In this document: piece after piece, positions 6,922 to 15,999 of the stretch | How positions within the stretch are numbered: the first letter of the stretch is position 1 | Layout: every line of letters starts with the position of its first letter | Assembly: GCA_036787895.1 (NCBI GenBank) | Contig: DAIQOK010000017.1 | Coordinates: forward strand, 12,800-76,799 | From: UBA7662 sp036787895 | GTDB taxonomy: Bacteria; Bacteroidota; Bacteroidia; UBA7662 | DNA: 64,000 nucleotides | Reading direction: 5' to 3' | The notes under the pieces: model-generated | Databases searched by the model: none | What the model was told of the DNA's origin: nothing | The model's input: only the letters and a program-made list of their open reading frames with translations | Made by a program: the position numbers and the translations under genes

Positions 6922-8178
6922 ATGCGTTTTTATCTCACCATAGTACTCTTGATGCTGGCACTAGGCAGCACAGCCAGTCAGTTGCTGATTCCCATGGATC
7001 AGGCGCAAAAAAACCACCTCAAAGCCTACGGTATTGCCTATTGGTGCCTTGAACGCGAGCTGGAGGTGAACTGGATGCTCAACTACCGCGGTGGTAGCTT
7101 CAGCATGGCGCATACCGTTACATTAGAACAAGAATGCCGCATACGTGGGGTAAGCTTTGAGGTATTGCCCGATGTTCGTTATCAGCAAATTGTGGCTCAA
7201 ATGGCCGATCCGGAGGTGAATATGGACCTGGTGAAGCTCGAAAAGGCGCCCAAAATTGCCGTTTATTCGCCAAAAACAAAACAACCCTGGGACGATGCCG
7301 TAACCCTGGCACTGACCTATGCCGAAATCCCATATGATGTCATCTTCGACGAAGAAATGATGGATGGCAAACTGCCGCTATACGATTGGCTGCACCTGCA
7401 CCACGAAGATTTTACCGGTCAGTTTGGGCGTTTTTATGCCTCCTTCAAAGACGCCCCCTGGTACCAGGCCGAGGTAAAGTCGAACAACGAAACTGCCCGC
7501 AAATACGGCTTCAGCAAAGTTTCTCAACTCAAACTGGCCGTAGCTCACCGCATTCGTGATTTTGTTACCGGTGGTGGCTTTTTGTTCGCCATGTGTTCGG
7601 CTACCGACACCTACGACATTGCCCTCTCGGCCGAAGGGGTAGATATATGCGAAAGTATGTACGACGGCGACCCGATAGACCCGCAAGCCCAGCAAAAGCT
7701 CGATTTCAGCAAAACCTTCGCCTTCCAAAATTTCAGACTCACCCGCAACCCCTTCGAATACGAATATTCCGACATCGATGCTACCCAAACCCGCGGCTTC
7801 ATACCCGAACAGCAGGATATGTTCAGCCTCTTCGAGTTTTCGGCCAAATGGGATCCCGTGCCCACCATGTTATGTCAAAACCATACTCAAGTGATTAAAG
7901 GCTTTATGGGACAAACCACTGCCTTCCGCAAGGAGGTCATGAAATCTAATGTGCTCATCATGGGCGAAAGTCGAGCCCTGGGTGAAGCCCGCTACATCCA
8001 CGGTGAACACGGCAAAGGCACCTGGACCTTCTACGGCGGCCACGACCCGGAAGATTACCAGCACCTGGTAGGTGAGCCACCAACCGATCTAAACCTTCAC
8101 CCGAACAGCCCGGGTTACCGATTGATTTTAAATAATATTCTCTTCCCTGCGGCCAAGAAGAAGAAGCAGAAAACTTGA
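6922..8178 (+). CDS. Conserved secreted protein with class I amidotransferase-like features, function unknown
   Basis: A 418-residue protein with a signal peptide (FYLTIVLLMLALGSTASQ), so exported. The start QLLIPMDQAQKNHLKAYGIAYWCLE and the LNYRGGSF segment are highly typical of a Bacteroidetes family often labelled asparagine synthetase B. It has neither the N-terminal Cys nucleophile of that enzyme nor the synthetase domain, so the name is not supported. GGGFLFAMCSATDT near residue 225 resembles the nucleophile elbow of class I glutamine amidotransferase-like folds, and GTWTFYGGHDPEDYQH could supply a His. The C-terminus is Lys-rich. TATCTTCG at 6910-6917 sits four bases before the ATG. 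No operon partner. Confidence 0.75.
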   Translation: MRFYLTIVLLMLALGSTASQLLIPMDQAQKNHLKAYGIAYWCLERELEVNWMLNYRGGSFSMAHTVTLEQECRIRGVSFEVLPDVRYQQIVAQMADPEVNMDLVKLEKAPKIAVYSPKTKQPWDDAVTLALTYAEIPYDVIFDEEMMDGKLPLYDWLHLHHEDFTGQFGRFYASFKDAPWYQAEVKSNNETARKYGFSKVSQLKLAVAHRIRDFVTGGGFLFAMCSATDTYDIALSAEGVDICESMYDGDPIDPQAQQKLDFSKTFAFQNFRLTRNPFEYEYSDIDATQTRGFIPEQQDMFSLFEFSAKWDPVPTMLCQNHTQVIKGFMGQTTAFRKEVMKSNVLIMGESRALGEARYIHGEHGKGTWTFYGGHDPEDYQHLVGEPPTDLNLHPNSPGYRLILNNILFPAAKKKKQKT

Positions 8179-8250
8179 TTCAGTTTTAACGCAGCGTTAG
8201 CTGAGCTAAAAGAGTTTCACAGAGCTGTATTTTGATTAAGCAAATTGTGG

Positions 8251-8673
8251 CTATAAACCCGTTAAACCGGTTTTAATTTGCTCAGCCGCTTTGTCTTTGA
8301 ACTGACTTAAGTCTATTTCGTATTGACCCTTATCGGTAGTCACTTTCAGCACAAAAGGTTTGTAATGTATATCGCTGACAGTAGAGCGATCGAGGGTGGT
8401 AATTGATTTCATGCCCGGCAACTGCCAGCTGATTTGATTGTCGTCCCAACTCACAAAATACCTGGGTTGAAAGAATTCCTGATAGCCTATACTAATCCAA
8501 GGAATTGCCGCAAATAGTGCGAATTTCAGAAAGAAAAGCGCCTTTTCTGCCAAGGTCTCGAGGGATGCCATTTCACTTATGCCATCGGTTAGATATAGAA
8601 GAATCGTTACCAATAAAACTGAACGTAAGGCAGTCGTCCACCAGGTTTTACGTTGAATCTCGATTCGATGCAT
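8251..8673 (-). CDS. Small membrane protein with PH-like C-terminal half, function unknown
   Basis: A 140-residue protein that I do not recognise by name. Two hydrophobic segments lie at about residues 15-29 (ALRSVLLVTILLYL) and 43-60 (ALFFLKFALFAAIPWISI). The remaining 75 residues alternate strands (YFVSWDDNQISWQLPG, STVSDIHYKPFVLKVTT, GQYEIDLSQF), a pattern resembling the bacterial PH-like domains that follow two membrane helices. I use the ATG at 8673; a TTG two codons earlier is less likely. It stands between convergent and tandem genes with no evident partner. Confidence 0.65.
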   Translation of the reverse strand: MHRIEIQRKTWWTTALRSVLLVTILLYLTDGISEMASLETLAEKALFFLKFALFAAIPWISIGYQEFFQPRYFVSWDDNQISWQLPGMKSITTLDRSTVSDIHYKPFVLKVTTDKGQYEIDLSQFKDKAAEQIKTGLTGL

Positions 8674-8732
8674 AGCCAATGTTTTGAACGAATTAAATTT
8701 AGCGACCGAATTTCACCAAATCAATTCCTTGC

Positions 8733-10610
8733 TTAATTATAAAACCCCCAACTCACCCCAAACCGAAACGCCCGGCCATACATGGGGTGAAGCGGCGTAG
8801 CAAAAACATTAGGGCGGGGAAAACCCTGGTTGGCATGCTCAAAACGGGCGAACAAACGGGTACGTTTGACTTTGATGGCCAGGAACAGATCCACAACCGG
8901 GTAATTGCCTATACTCAAACTGTCTTGAATGACGAATTGTCCTGTTTCGGGCCGGAAAGCATTGGCACGGTAGGCAGTGTTGTATCGAAATTCTGCCCCC
9001 AATTGTATTATCCAGCCGGTTTTAAAACGGTGCTCAAAATGAAGCATATCGTGGCTGGAGAAAGCGGGTACACGAATCAGGTTGTTGTCGCTTTGCTGCA
9101 CACTGTGGTTCAACTGTAACTGCATTTTCCAAAACCGCCACGAACTGCCGTAACGCAGCTCAAGTATATTGATGGTGCTGTTCTGCTGAAAAGGTCGACC
9201 ATCTCCCGCATAAAAAATGCCGTTTTCGAGCTGATGGGCGTTTATACTTGCCCATAATATCGGCAAATCTACCCGCACACCAAGCTGTTGCTGGCGAATA
9301 TTGCTGAAGTTCTGGTTCCAGCTGTGGTGGTTGCTGAGAAATCGCAGACTGATTAAATCGGGATTCTGTAAGCGACTGTCTATCGTAAAAGTGAGCATCA
9401 CTTGGCTCATTTTAAGCTGACTTACCAGGTTTATGGCATAGGTGGCTGATTGCAAACTGTGATAAGGTGTGGCGGTAATGTCCAACTGATTTTTTAATCG
9501 CCAGACTTGGTATGAAATACGTGCATCGAAACCTGCGAGCGTATAATTTTCGCGGCCATAGCCTAAATCAGCCGTACCATGCCCAAATCGGCCATTCAAT
9601 TCCCACTGCAAATTGGCAAAAGGACTTTCAGTACCGATTCCCAACAAATGGGTGAAACTTTCCAGGCCCGTAGTGTCGAAGGTGGTGATACTGTCGCGCA
9701 AAATAGCCGGATAGTAGGCGATGCCCCGCACCGGGTTTTCGTCGGTGTAGCGGTAGTATTCGCGGCTGAAGTTCAAACGGTGAAAGAGGCGTAATCCTTG
9801 GAAACTGCTGTCGTTACCACTGAGGCGGTAATACTGACTGAGTTGAAAAGTACGCTGGTTGTGCCGCGATGTGGCAGTAGTGAGTTTAATGGGTACGCTC
9901 AGTGGATTAAAAGCCACTGTGGTATCGAATAAGGTGCCCAATCCAATGCCGCCATTTTGTTCGTCAAGCCTGTTGTTGTTGATGTAATTCAAAAAAGCAG
10001 CATAGCGGTTACCCGGGAGTTTAAAGGAGGCGAATAAACGCAGACTTTTATTGTTTGTGGCTTGATTGAGGTAAAAGCCTTCCGACGATAACAAGCGGTA
10101 TTCGGCGCCCACATTAAAAGTCTCACCAATGTTTTGGGTATGCAGCACTTTGAAATGTTGCTGGACAGTGCCCCCGGTCATGAAGTCGACTATAGTCAGC
10201 GGTTTGGTGACCTGCCAATATTCATTGGTAGTAGGCGTAAAACCCGCATCATAAATTTCGTATTGGCGGAAACCCAAGCGAATAGGTGCATATGCTCCCG
10301 CTTCATAGCCCATAGGTCGGGCGAAACTTCCTAAAATACCCCCGGTTTGGATGTGTTTCAGGTTTTTTTGGCTAGGGTCGTACCAATGTACCCCCAATAA
10401 GGTGGTATCCGGTTTTTTGGAGAAAATGGTATCGAAACCAAAATCGCTTTCCAAAAACCGGCGCAACAGCAAGTCTTTTTCATCTACATCCAGGCTATCG
10501 GTTTGGGTGGAAGTGCCGCCCATGTTTTGCGCTGTTGCCGAATTAGCAAAAAAACAGATGAACAGCCCGAAAAAGGCGAACAATAGCAGAGAAAAACGTA
10601 TAGACAACAT
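8733..10610 (-). CDS. Putative outer-membrane porin (Porin_10-like)
   Basis: A 625-residue beta-barrel protein. A signal peptide (LSIRFSLLLFAFFGLFICFF, cleavage near ATAQ) is followed by a linker and then amphipathic strands with frequent aromatic ends (FNVGAEYRLLSSEGFY, FKLPGNRYAAFLNYINN, LFARFEHANQG), closing with FRFGVSWGFYN, a C-terminal aromatic strand recognised by the BAM machinery. It matches the putative porin family common in Bacteroidetes. I choose the ATG at 10610 because it gives a clean signal peptide and lies seven bases after the punA stop; an ATG at 10631 would overlap punA. It ends the lpxK-punA-porin cluster. The solute is unknown. Confidence 0.82.
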   Translation of the reverse strand: MLSIRFSLLLFAFFGLFICFFANSATAQNMGGTSTQTDSLDVDEKDLLLRRFLESDFGFDTIFSKKPDTTLLGVHWYDPSQKNLKHIQTGGILGSFARPMGYEAGAYAPIRLGFRQYEIYDAGFTPTTNEYWQVTKPLTIVDFMTGGTVQQHFKVLHTQNIGETFNVGAEYRLLSSEGFYLNQATNNKSLRLFASFKLPGNRYAAFLNYINNNRLDEQNGGIGLGTLFDTTVAFNPLSVPIKLTTATSRHNQRTFQLSQYYRLSGNDSSFQGLRLFHRLNFSREYYRYTDENPVRGIAYYPAILRDSITTFDTTGLESFTHLLGIGTESPFANLQWELNGRFGHGTADLGYGRENYTLAGFDARISYQVWRLKNQLDITATPYHSLQSATYAINLVSQLKMSQVMLTFTIDSRLQNPDLISLRFLSNHHSWNQNFSNIRQQQLGVRVDLPILWASINAHQLENGIFYAGDGRPFQQNSTINILELRYGSSWRFWKMQLQLNHSVQQSDNNLIRVPAFSSHDMLHFEHRFKTGWIIQLGAEFRYNTAYRANAFRPETGQFVIQDSLSIGNYPVVDLFLAIKVKRTRLFARFEHANQGFPRPNVFATPLHPMYGRAFRFGVSWGFYN

Positions 10611-10617
10611 GCTTTGA

Positions 10618-11430
10618 TTACAAATCGGCAATCAGGGCTTTGATAATCAACGACATATTCGGTTCTGCTTTTTTCGCCGCATCAATGATGCTGGTAATAG
10701 TGACTTCCTCCTCCGATTCTGGAAAACCTTCATCGGTAATTACTGAAATGGCGAAGCAGGGAATACCCATTTGTCGGGCAACTATCACTTCTGGCACGGT
10801 GCTCATACCTACCGCATCGGCACCTAAACGGTGCAGATAGCGGTATTCGGCCGGCGTTTCGAGGGCAGGGCCTTGTACTGCCGCATATACACCCGGCATT
10901 ACCTTAATGCCGTTTTTGGCGGCTATTCCCATGGCTTTATCAATCAATTTGTGGTCGTACGGCTCCGACATCTGCGGGAAACGTGGGCCGTATTCGGGCA
11001 GGTGTAAACCGCGTAAAGGATGTTCGGGCAACAAATTAATATGGTCATTGAGTATCATGAGGTCCGATACCTTCAAGGCCGGGTTCAAGCCACCAGAGGC
11101 ATTCGAAACGATCAAGGTTTCCACCCCCAGGTACTTCATTACACGTACCGGAAAGGTAACCTGCTGCATGCTGTAGCCTTCGTAGTAATGAAAACGGCCC
11201 GACATCACAATAACTTCCTTGCCGGCTAAAGTGCCTATGAGCAGGCGACCGCGGTGACTTTCGGTGGTGGAGATGGGGAAGTTCGGAATCTGAGCATAAG
11301 AAATGCTGTGCGACAGCTCAACTTCATCAGCAAGTGAGCCGAGGCCGGTGCCTAAAATGATGCCTATACGGGGTTTGTTACCAATGCGCTCCTGCAGGTA
11401 ATCAACGGTTTCTTTGATGGTACTTAACAT
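10618..11430 (-). CDS. punA: Purine-nucleoside phosphorylase (type I, PunA)
   Basis: Cleaves inosine and guanosine with phosphate to give the base and ribose 1-phosphate in purine salvage. The 270-residue protein shows GIILGTGLGSLAD (phosphate loop, about 23-35), SGRFHYYEG, VSNASGGLNP, QGPALETPAEY and MSTVPEVIVA, the signature of trimeric PNPs. The ATG at 11430 starts 29 bases inside lpxK, a long overlap that suggests translational coupling; longer upstream readings would lie even deeper in lpxK. The porin gene follows after seven bases. The pairing with lpxK has no obvious metabolic logic and is probably just operon packing. Confidence 0.95.
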   Translation of the reverse strand: MLSTIKETVDYLQERIGNKPRIGIILGTGLGSLADEVELSHSISYAQIPNFPISTTESHRGRLLIGTLAGKEVIVMSGRFHYYEGYSMQQVTFPVRVMKYLGVETLIVSNASGGLNPALKVSDLMILNDHINLLPEHPLRGLHLPEYGPRFPQMSEPYDHKLIDKAMGIAAKNGIKVMPGVYAAVQGPALETPAEYRYLHRLGADAVGMSTVPEVIVARQMGIPCFAISVITDEGFPESEEEVTITSIIDAAKKAEPNMSLIIKALIADL

Positions 11431-12466
11431 ATTCTTCGATTTTAGCGATGAAAGCCGCTGTGTCGGCCTCATCAAAGCCGATTTCTATCGGCAGGCTTGC
11501 CAGTGGAATCTGGTTGGTGACAAACCAGTCGCCAAAATCGCGAAGTTTTACGAAATCTTTCTCTGTTGTAAGCACTACTTTTTTTTCCGACTCAATTTCT
11601 TGCCAGGCTTTTTCAATTTGTTTGAGCTGTTTTTTGCCATATCGCTGGTGGTCTGCATAAGCCAGGTGAGTAAAAGGAATGTTTTTCGACTTCAACTTTT
11701 CGGTGAGGGAAGTAGGATTGGCAATGCCGGTTACCAGTAAAACATGGGTGTTTTTGTCGATAGGGAAAGCCTCGAAGGGTTCCATAAAGACGGGGTCGGT
11801 ATAACGGATATGCGAAAAAATGACAAGCTGGTGGGCAGCTGCACCTACTTTGGTGTAGATGAATTTTTTGTCGTACACATTTATCCGCGCCGGCGCTTTG
11901 GTGAAGATGATAATGTCGGCACGGCGGAAACCTGTGCGAAATTCCCGCAATCGGCCAACCGGCAATAAATGGTCGTTAAAATAGGGTTCGTTATAATCAC
12001 TCAGCAAAATGTTCAGCCCGGCTTTGACTTTTCGGTGTTGAAAGCCATCATCGAGCACCACCGCCGATAAAAACGGATTCAGTTCACTCAGTTTTTCGAG
12101 GCCAGTTTTACGGTCTTCACACACCGCCACCTGTATATCGGGCAGTTTCAAATACATCTGAAAAGGCTCATCGCCTATTGTTGCGGCATTATCTTGCGGC
12201 CCAGCTAATCGAAAACCGCTGCTTTTACGTTTATAACCCCGGCTAAGGATCGCGACAGCCGGAAAATATTCGGCCAGCATGGCTGCAATCAATTCGGTAT
12301 GTGGTGTTTTACCTGTTCCACCCACGCTCAGATTCCCAATTTTCACGATTGCCTGCTCAAAACCATAAGATTTAAGCACGCCAGCGTCGTACAGGACATT
12401 GCGCAACCAAACGCCGAACCCGTACAAGAGGGCCAAGGGGTACAAAAAAAGCTGGACTGGTCGCAT
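11402..12466 (-). CDS. lpxK: Tetraacyldisaccharide 4'-kinase
   Basis: Inner-membrane kinase that phosphorylates the 4' position of the lipid A disaccharide. The 354-residue protein has a hydrophobic N-terminal anchor (LFLYPLALLYGFGVWLRN), the Walker A-like loop SVGGTGKT at 47-54, AILSRGYKRKSSGF, and VVLDDGFQHRKV with the DDGFQH motif. Its presence shows that the organism makes LPS and is therefore Gram-negative. The minus-strand box TAGCTTCG at 12476-12483 lies nine bases upstream, next to the divergent nif3 promoter region. First gene of the cluster with punA and the porin. Confidence 0.95.
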   Translation of the reverse strand: MRPVQLFLYPLALLYGFGVWLRNVLYDAGVLKSYGFEQAIVKIGNLSVGGTGKTPHTELIAAMLAEYFPAVAILSRGYKRKSSGFRLAGPQDNAATIGDEPFQMYLKLPDIQVAVCEDRKTGLEKLSELNPFLSAVVLDDGFQHRKVKAGLNILLSDYNEPYFNDHLLPVGRLREFRTGFRRADIIIFTKAPARINVYDKKFIYTKVGAAAHQLVIFSHIRYTDPVFMEPFEAFPIDKNTHVLLVTGIANPTSLTEKLKSKNIPFTHLAYADHQRYGKKQLKQIEKAWQEIESEKKVVLTTEKDFVKLRDFGDWFVTNQIPLASLPIEIGFDEADTAAFIAKIEEYVKYHQRNR

Positions 12467-12577
12467 GATTGAACCCGAAGCTACACAATCACATTAAAAA
12501 TCCCAAAAGTGAGCTAAGCTTATCCGTATTTTAGGGTAGATGGTCCCTTTAATTGCAGGACGCTGCCCTGCATTTAG

Positions 12578-12585
12578 TATGTTTG
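12578..12585 (+). promoter_or_regulatory. Bacteroidetes -7 box for nif3
   Basis: TATGTTTG is a full TAnnTTTG match, with only four bases between it and the ATG at 12590. A TTG occurs at 12553-12555 but the 22-base spacing is longer than usual. Confidence 0.6.
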
Positions 12586-12589
12586 CCGC

Positions 12590-13705
12590 ATGGATATTTC
12601 GAATACAGTGCTTTTAACGGTTGAAGATATTGCCCAAAGCCTTGAAAAATTGGCACCGCTGTCGCTTCAGGAGAGCTATGACAATAGCGGCTTGCTGGCT
12701 GGCGAAGCCTCTACAGTGGTTACCGGTATTCTTGTCTCGCTCGATGTAACCGAAGCAGTGGTCGATGAAGCCATTCGCCGCGGCTGTAATTTGATTGTAA
12801 GCCATCATCCACTAATTTTTAGCGGATTAAAAGCCATTACAGGCAAAAACTGGGTGGAACGTACCCTGTTGAAAGCCTTACGCAACCACATTTGCCTCTA
12901 TGCGATGCATACCAACCTTGATAATCTCGCGAGCGGCGTAAATGCGGTGATAGCAGAAAAAATTGGCCTTCAAAACAGCAGGATTTTATCACCCAAAAAA
13001 GGCACACTGAAAAAGCTGGTCACTTTTGTGCCGCCTACCGATGTTGAAAAAGTCCGTTCGGCGCTATTCGAAGCTGGCGGCGGTCAGATTGGCCTATACG
13101 ATCAAGCCAGTTTTTCGCATTCCGGAACAGCTACTTTCCGACCGCTTGAAGGAACAAATCCGCATGTGGGCACCATTGGTGAGTTGACACAATTGCCCGA
13201 AACCCGACTCGAAATTTTGTTCGAAAGTCACCGACAAGCGGCTTTACTTAAGGCCCTTTTTAGCAGTCACCCTTATGAGGAAATAGCCTACGATATTTAC
13301 ACCTTAGAAAATAAACAGCAGGATGTTGGTAGTGGCCGCTTAGGTATGCTGCCAACTCCGGTGCAGAGTCAAGACTTTTTAAAATCACTGCAACAATACT
13401 TTGGTGGTGGTTTGAGATATACAGCTGTGGTCAAAGAGCAAGTGCAGAAAATTGCAGTTTGCGGAGGTTCTGGCTCGTTTTTGCTGGAAGAAGCCATTGC
13501 TGCAGGGGCAGATGTGCTGGTCACGGCCGACTTCAAATATCACCAGTTTTTGGAGGCTGATAACCGCATTCTCATTGCCGATATCGGACACTTTGAAAGC
13601 GAGCAGTTTACGATTACGCTATTGACTAACTACCTAAGAGAAAATTTCACTAATTTTGCAACCCTGTCAACCGAAACGAAGACGAATCCAGTCAATTATT
13701 TATAA
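12590..13705 (+). CDS. NIF3-like dinuclear metal-centre protein (YqfO type)
   Basis: A 371-residue member of the NIF3/GTP cyclohydrolase 1 type 2 family. The two metal-binding halves carry NLIVSHHPLIFSGL, AMHTNLDNL and DIGHFESEQF, whose His, Asp and Glu residues bind two metals. The middle segment (about 130-235, KLVTFVPPTDVEKV to SHPYEEIAYDIY) is the inserted PII/CutA-like domain that distinguishes the long YqfO type from short YbgI. It forms ring-shaped hexamers in known cases; the biochemical role remains unsettled. A zinc-ribbon coiled-coil gene follows six bases after the stop, a pairing widespread in Bacteroidetes. Confidence 0.92.
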   Translation: MDISNTVLLTVEDIAQSLEKLAPLSLQESYDNSGLLAGEASTVVTGILVSLDVTEAVVDEAIRRGCNLIVSHHPLIFSGLKAITGKNWVERTLLKALRNHICLYAMHTNLDNLASGVNAVIAEKIGLQNSRILSPKKGTLKKLVTFVPPTDVEKVRSALFEAGGGQIGLYDQASFSHSGTATFRPLEGTNPHVGTIGELTQLPETRLEILFESHRQAALLKALFSSHPYEEIAYDIYTLENKQQDVGSGRLGMLPTPVQSQDFLKSLQQYFGGGLRYTAVVKEQVQKIAVCGGSGSFLLEEAIAAGADVLVTADFKYHQFLEADNRILIADIGHFESEQFTITLLTNYLRENFTNFATLSTETKTNPVNYL

Positions 13706-13711
13706 GCAAGC

Positions 13712-14449
13712 ATGGAAACCACTGTAGAACAAAAACTGCGGGCCCTTTACGAACTCCAGAAAATCGACACTAAAATCGACAGCATCCGCAAAATGCGTGG
13801 TGAATTACCGATGGAAGTGAAAGATCTGGAAGACGATATCATTGGTCTGGAGACCCGTTTGAGCAAGTTCAACGAAGATATCGCTGGTCTGAAAAAGCTA
13901 ATCGCCGAAAAACAAGCCTTTATCAAAGACGCACTCGCCCTCAAAGCGAAGTACGAAACCCAGTTGATGACGGTTAAAAACAGCCGCGAATACGACGCAC
14001 TGTCGAAAGAAATCGAAATTCAGGGCCTCGAGGTTCAGATTGCCGAGAAAAAAATCCGCGAATTCAATGTTCAGCTCGAGCAGCGTAGCGCCGATTTACA
14101 AATCCTCACCGACGAGCATGCCGGTCGTTTGAAAGACCTCGCAGCCAAAAAAGGTGAACTCGACGAAATCATCGCCGAAACCGAAAAGGACGAGCAGGAA
14201 TTGCAGCTCCGTTCTACCAAAGCCGAAGCAGCCATCGAAGAGCGTTTGCTCACAGCCTACAAACGTATTCGCAAAAATGCGCGTAACGGCCTTGCAGTAG
14301 TAACCGTTCAGCGCGATGCTTGTGGTGGTTGTTTCAATCAAATCCCACCACAGCGTCAGATGGACATCCGAACCCGGAAAAAAATCGCCATTTGCGAACA
14401 TTGTGGTCGCATTTTGGTCGATGCCGAAATAGACATGGTAGAAGCTTAA
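13712..14449 (+). CDS. Coiled-coil protein with C4 zinc ribbon (CdsZ/FlgZ-like)
   Basis: A 245-residue cytoplasmic protein. Residues 1-190 are almost entirely charged heptad-like coiled coil. The C-terminal ribbon has four cysteines (C204, C207, C228, C231; CGGC and CEHC) with the family sequence FNQIPPQ between them. Related proteins include Chlamydia CdsZ and Helicobacter HP0958, which act in secretion or flagellar regulation; neither role is implied here. The spacing of six bases to nif3 indicates one operon. The function in Bacteroidetes is not established. Confidence 0.88.
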   Translation: METTVEQKLRALYELQKIDTKIDSIRKMRGELPMEVKDLEDDIIGLETRLSKFNEDIAGLKKLIAEKQAFIKDALALKAKYETQLMTVKNSREYDALSKEIEIQGLEVQIAEKKIREFNVQLEQRSADLQILTDEHAGRLKDLAAKKGELDEIIAETEKDEQELQLRSTKAEAAIEERLLTAYKRIRKNARNGLAVVTVQRDACGGCFNQIPPQRQMDIRTRKKIAICEHCGRILVDAEIDMVEA

Positions 14450-14463
14450 GCCATCCATTCCGG

Positions 14464-15951
14464 ATGAAATTTAAGCTGATTTTAGCCATCGGCCTTGCAG
14501 TTTTCACCTCAGTGATGAACTGTAAGGCCGATTTTGTTTTTTCTGCCAACATCAGCAAAGGCATTGATGCGGCAATTCGTATGGAGATGGGATTGGCCGA
14601 ACAATTACTCGCTGCTGAAAAAAGTAGCGATCCCAAAAATACTTTGGTGGTCCTGCTCGAAAATTACATCGACTTCTACAGTCTCATTTTATACGATAAT
14701 CCTACGGCCTTCGAAAAGCGGGAGACCAAAGCTGCTGCCCGATTCAGTCGCCTCGAAGCTGACAAATCAGCATCTCCCTGGAAGGGATATGCTTATGCCG
14801 AGATGCAGTTGCAATGGACACTGATGCATGCCGCCCAAAAAAATTATGTGAGCGCCATTAGGGCCATGAATAAGGCAAAAAATGCCGCCGCCGACAATGA
14901 GAAGAATTATCCTGCTTTCATATTGAATGCCAAAACACGCGGCCTGCTCGATGCGGTATTTGGTTCGGTCCCCGACAATTATAAATGGATGACTGACCTG
15001 GCGGGTTTCAAAGGAGATCAGGAAACAGGTTTAAAACAATACCAGGCCTTGTTGGGCAAAATCAATAGCGGTCCATATGTCTGTTTCAGTATCGAGGTCA
15101 GGTTGATTTTGGCGTATATGTTTATGCATATTCGGGAGGATAAAAATACTGCCTGGTCAATGATAAACCACCCGGCAAACAGCCCGGAGACCAATTTACT
15201 GACTTGCTTTTTCATAGGCAATGTATCACGCCAGTTGGGGAATAACGACCTGGGTATACAAACCTTACTCAATCGGCCGATGGGAAAGACTTACCTGAAG
15301 TTGCCTTATTTCGAGTATCAACTGGGCTGCTTATTCGTCTACAAAGGCGATGGCCGGGCGGTGACCTACCTCAATCGTTACCTGCAACAACAGGAAATTG
15401 AAGATTTTAAAAAGGATGCGGCCATGCGTTTGTCGTGGTACTATTTGCTTGAAAATAACGCTGAAAAATTCCACTATTACCAGAAGCAGGTAGCCATTAT
15501 AGGTCGGGAACATAACGACAAGGACAAGCAGGCTGTTAAAGAGGTAAAACGCAATGCTGCTTATCAGCCTCAACTTTTAGAAGCTCGAATTCGGTACGAT
15601 GGCGGTTACTTTGCTATCGCCCATGATTTGTTGTCGGGTTTGGATCCGGGTAAACTTTCAGCTGAGGATCGCCTTGAATATTACTATCGTCAGGGGCGGG
15701 TTTTACACGACTGGGGCAAGGTGTTTGAAGCATTGTCGCCTTATACCGAATGTGTGAAGCTGGGCAGCAACGATGGCAACTACCTGCCGGCCAATGCCTG
15801 TTTACAATTGGGGAGTATTTACGAAGGCCGAAAGGATGTAACGCGAGCCCGGTTTTATTACCAAAAATGCCTCAGCTACGACAAACATCCGTTTACTAGC
15901 GGCATGCACATCAGGGCAAAAGCCGGCCTGAAACGACTAAAGCAACCATAA
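14464..15951 (+). CDS. Exported TPR-repeat protein, function unknown
   Basis: A 495-residue protein with a signal peptide (LILAIGLAVFTSVMNC). The Cys in VMNCKAD could make it a lipoprotein, but the sequence around it is not a clear lipobox. The body is alpha-helical, with tetratricopeptide-like repeats most evident in the C-terminal third (YYYRQGRVLHDWGKVFEAL, ACLQLGSIYEGRKDVTRARF). The start at 14464 lies 14 bases after the zinc-ribbon stop and gives the signal peptide; a longer reading would overlap that gene. A strong terminator follows directly. TPR proteins of this type usually serve as periplasmic scaffolds; no partner is evident. Confidence 0.78.
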   Translation: MKFKLILAIGLAVFTSVMNCKADFVFSANISKGIDAAIRMEMGLAEQLLAAEKSSDPKNTLVVLLENYIDFYSLILYDNPTAFEKRETKAAARFSRLEADKSASPWKGYAYAEMQLQWTLMHAAQKNYVSAIRAMNKAKNAAADNEKNYPAFILNAKTRGLLDAVFGSVPDNYKWMTDLAGFKGDQETGLKQYQALLGKINSGPYVCFSIEVRLILAYMFMHIREDKNTAWSMINHPANSPETNLLTCFFIGNVSRQLGNNDLGIQTLLNRPMGKTYLKLPYFEYQLGCLFVYKGDGRAVTYLNRYLQQQEIEDFKKDAAMRLSWYYLLENNAEKFHYYQKQVAIIGREHNDKDKQAVKEVKRNAAYQPQLLEARIRYDGGYFAIAHDLLSGLDPGKLSAEDRLEYYYRQGRVLHDWGKVFEALSPYTECVKLGSNDGNYLPANACLQLGSIYEGRKDVTRARFYYQKCLSYDKHPFTSGMHIRAKAGLKRLKQP

Positions 15952-15956
15952 AAAAA

Positions 15957-15982
15957 CGGGTCGTAATCGACCCGGTTTTTTT
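15957..15982. terminator. Bidirectional intrinsic terminator
   Basis: CGGGTCG at 15957-15963, loop TAAT, CGACCCG at 15968-15974, followed by T7 after one G; on the other strand the stem is followed by T6. It serves the TPR gene and the convergent barrel gene. Confidence 0.88.
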
Positions 15983-15999
15983 ATGAGCTTTATTCTAGA

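Noticed and set aside
6922..8178. Asparagine synthetase B
   Set aside because: No N-terminal catalytic Cys2, no ATP-dependent synthetase domain, and a signal peptide is present; the label is a database habit.
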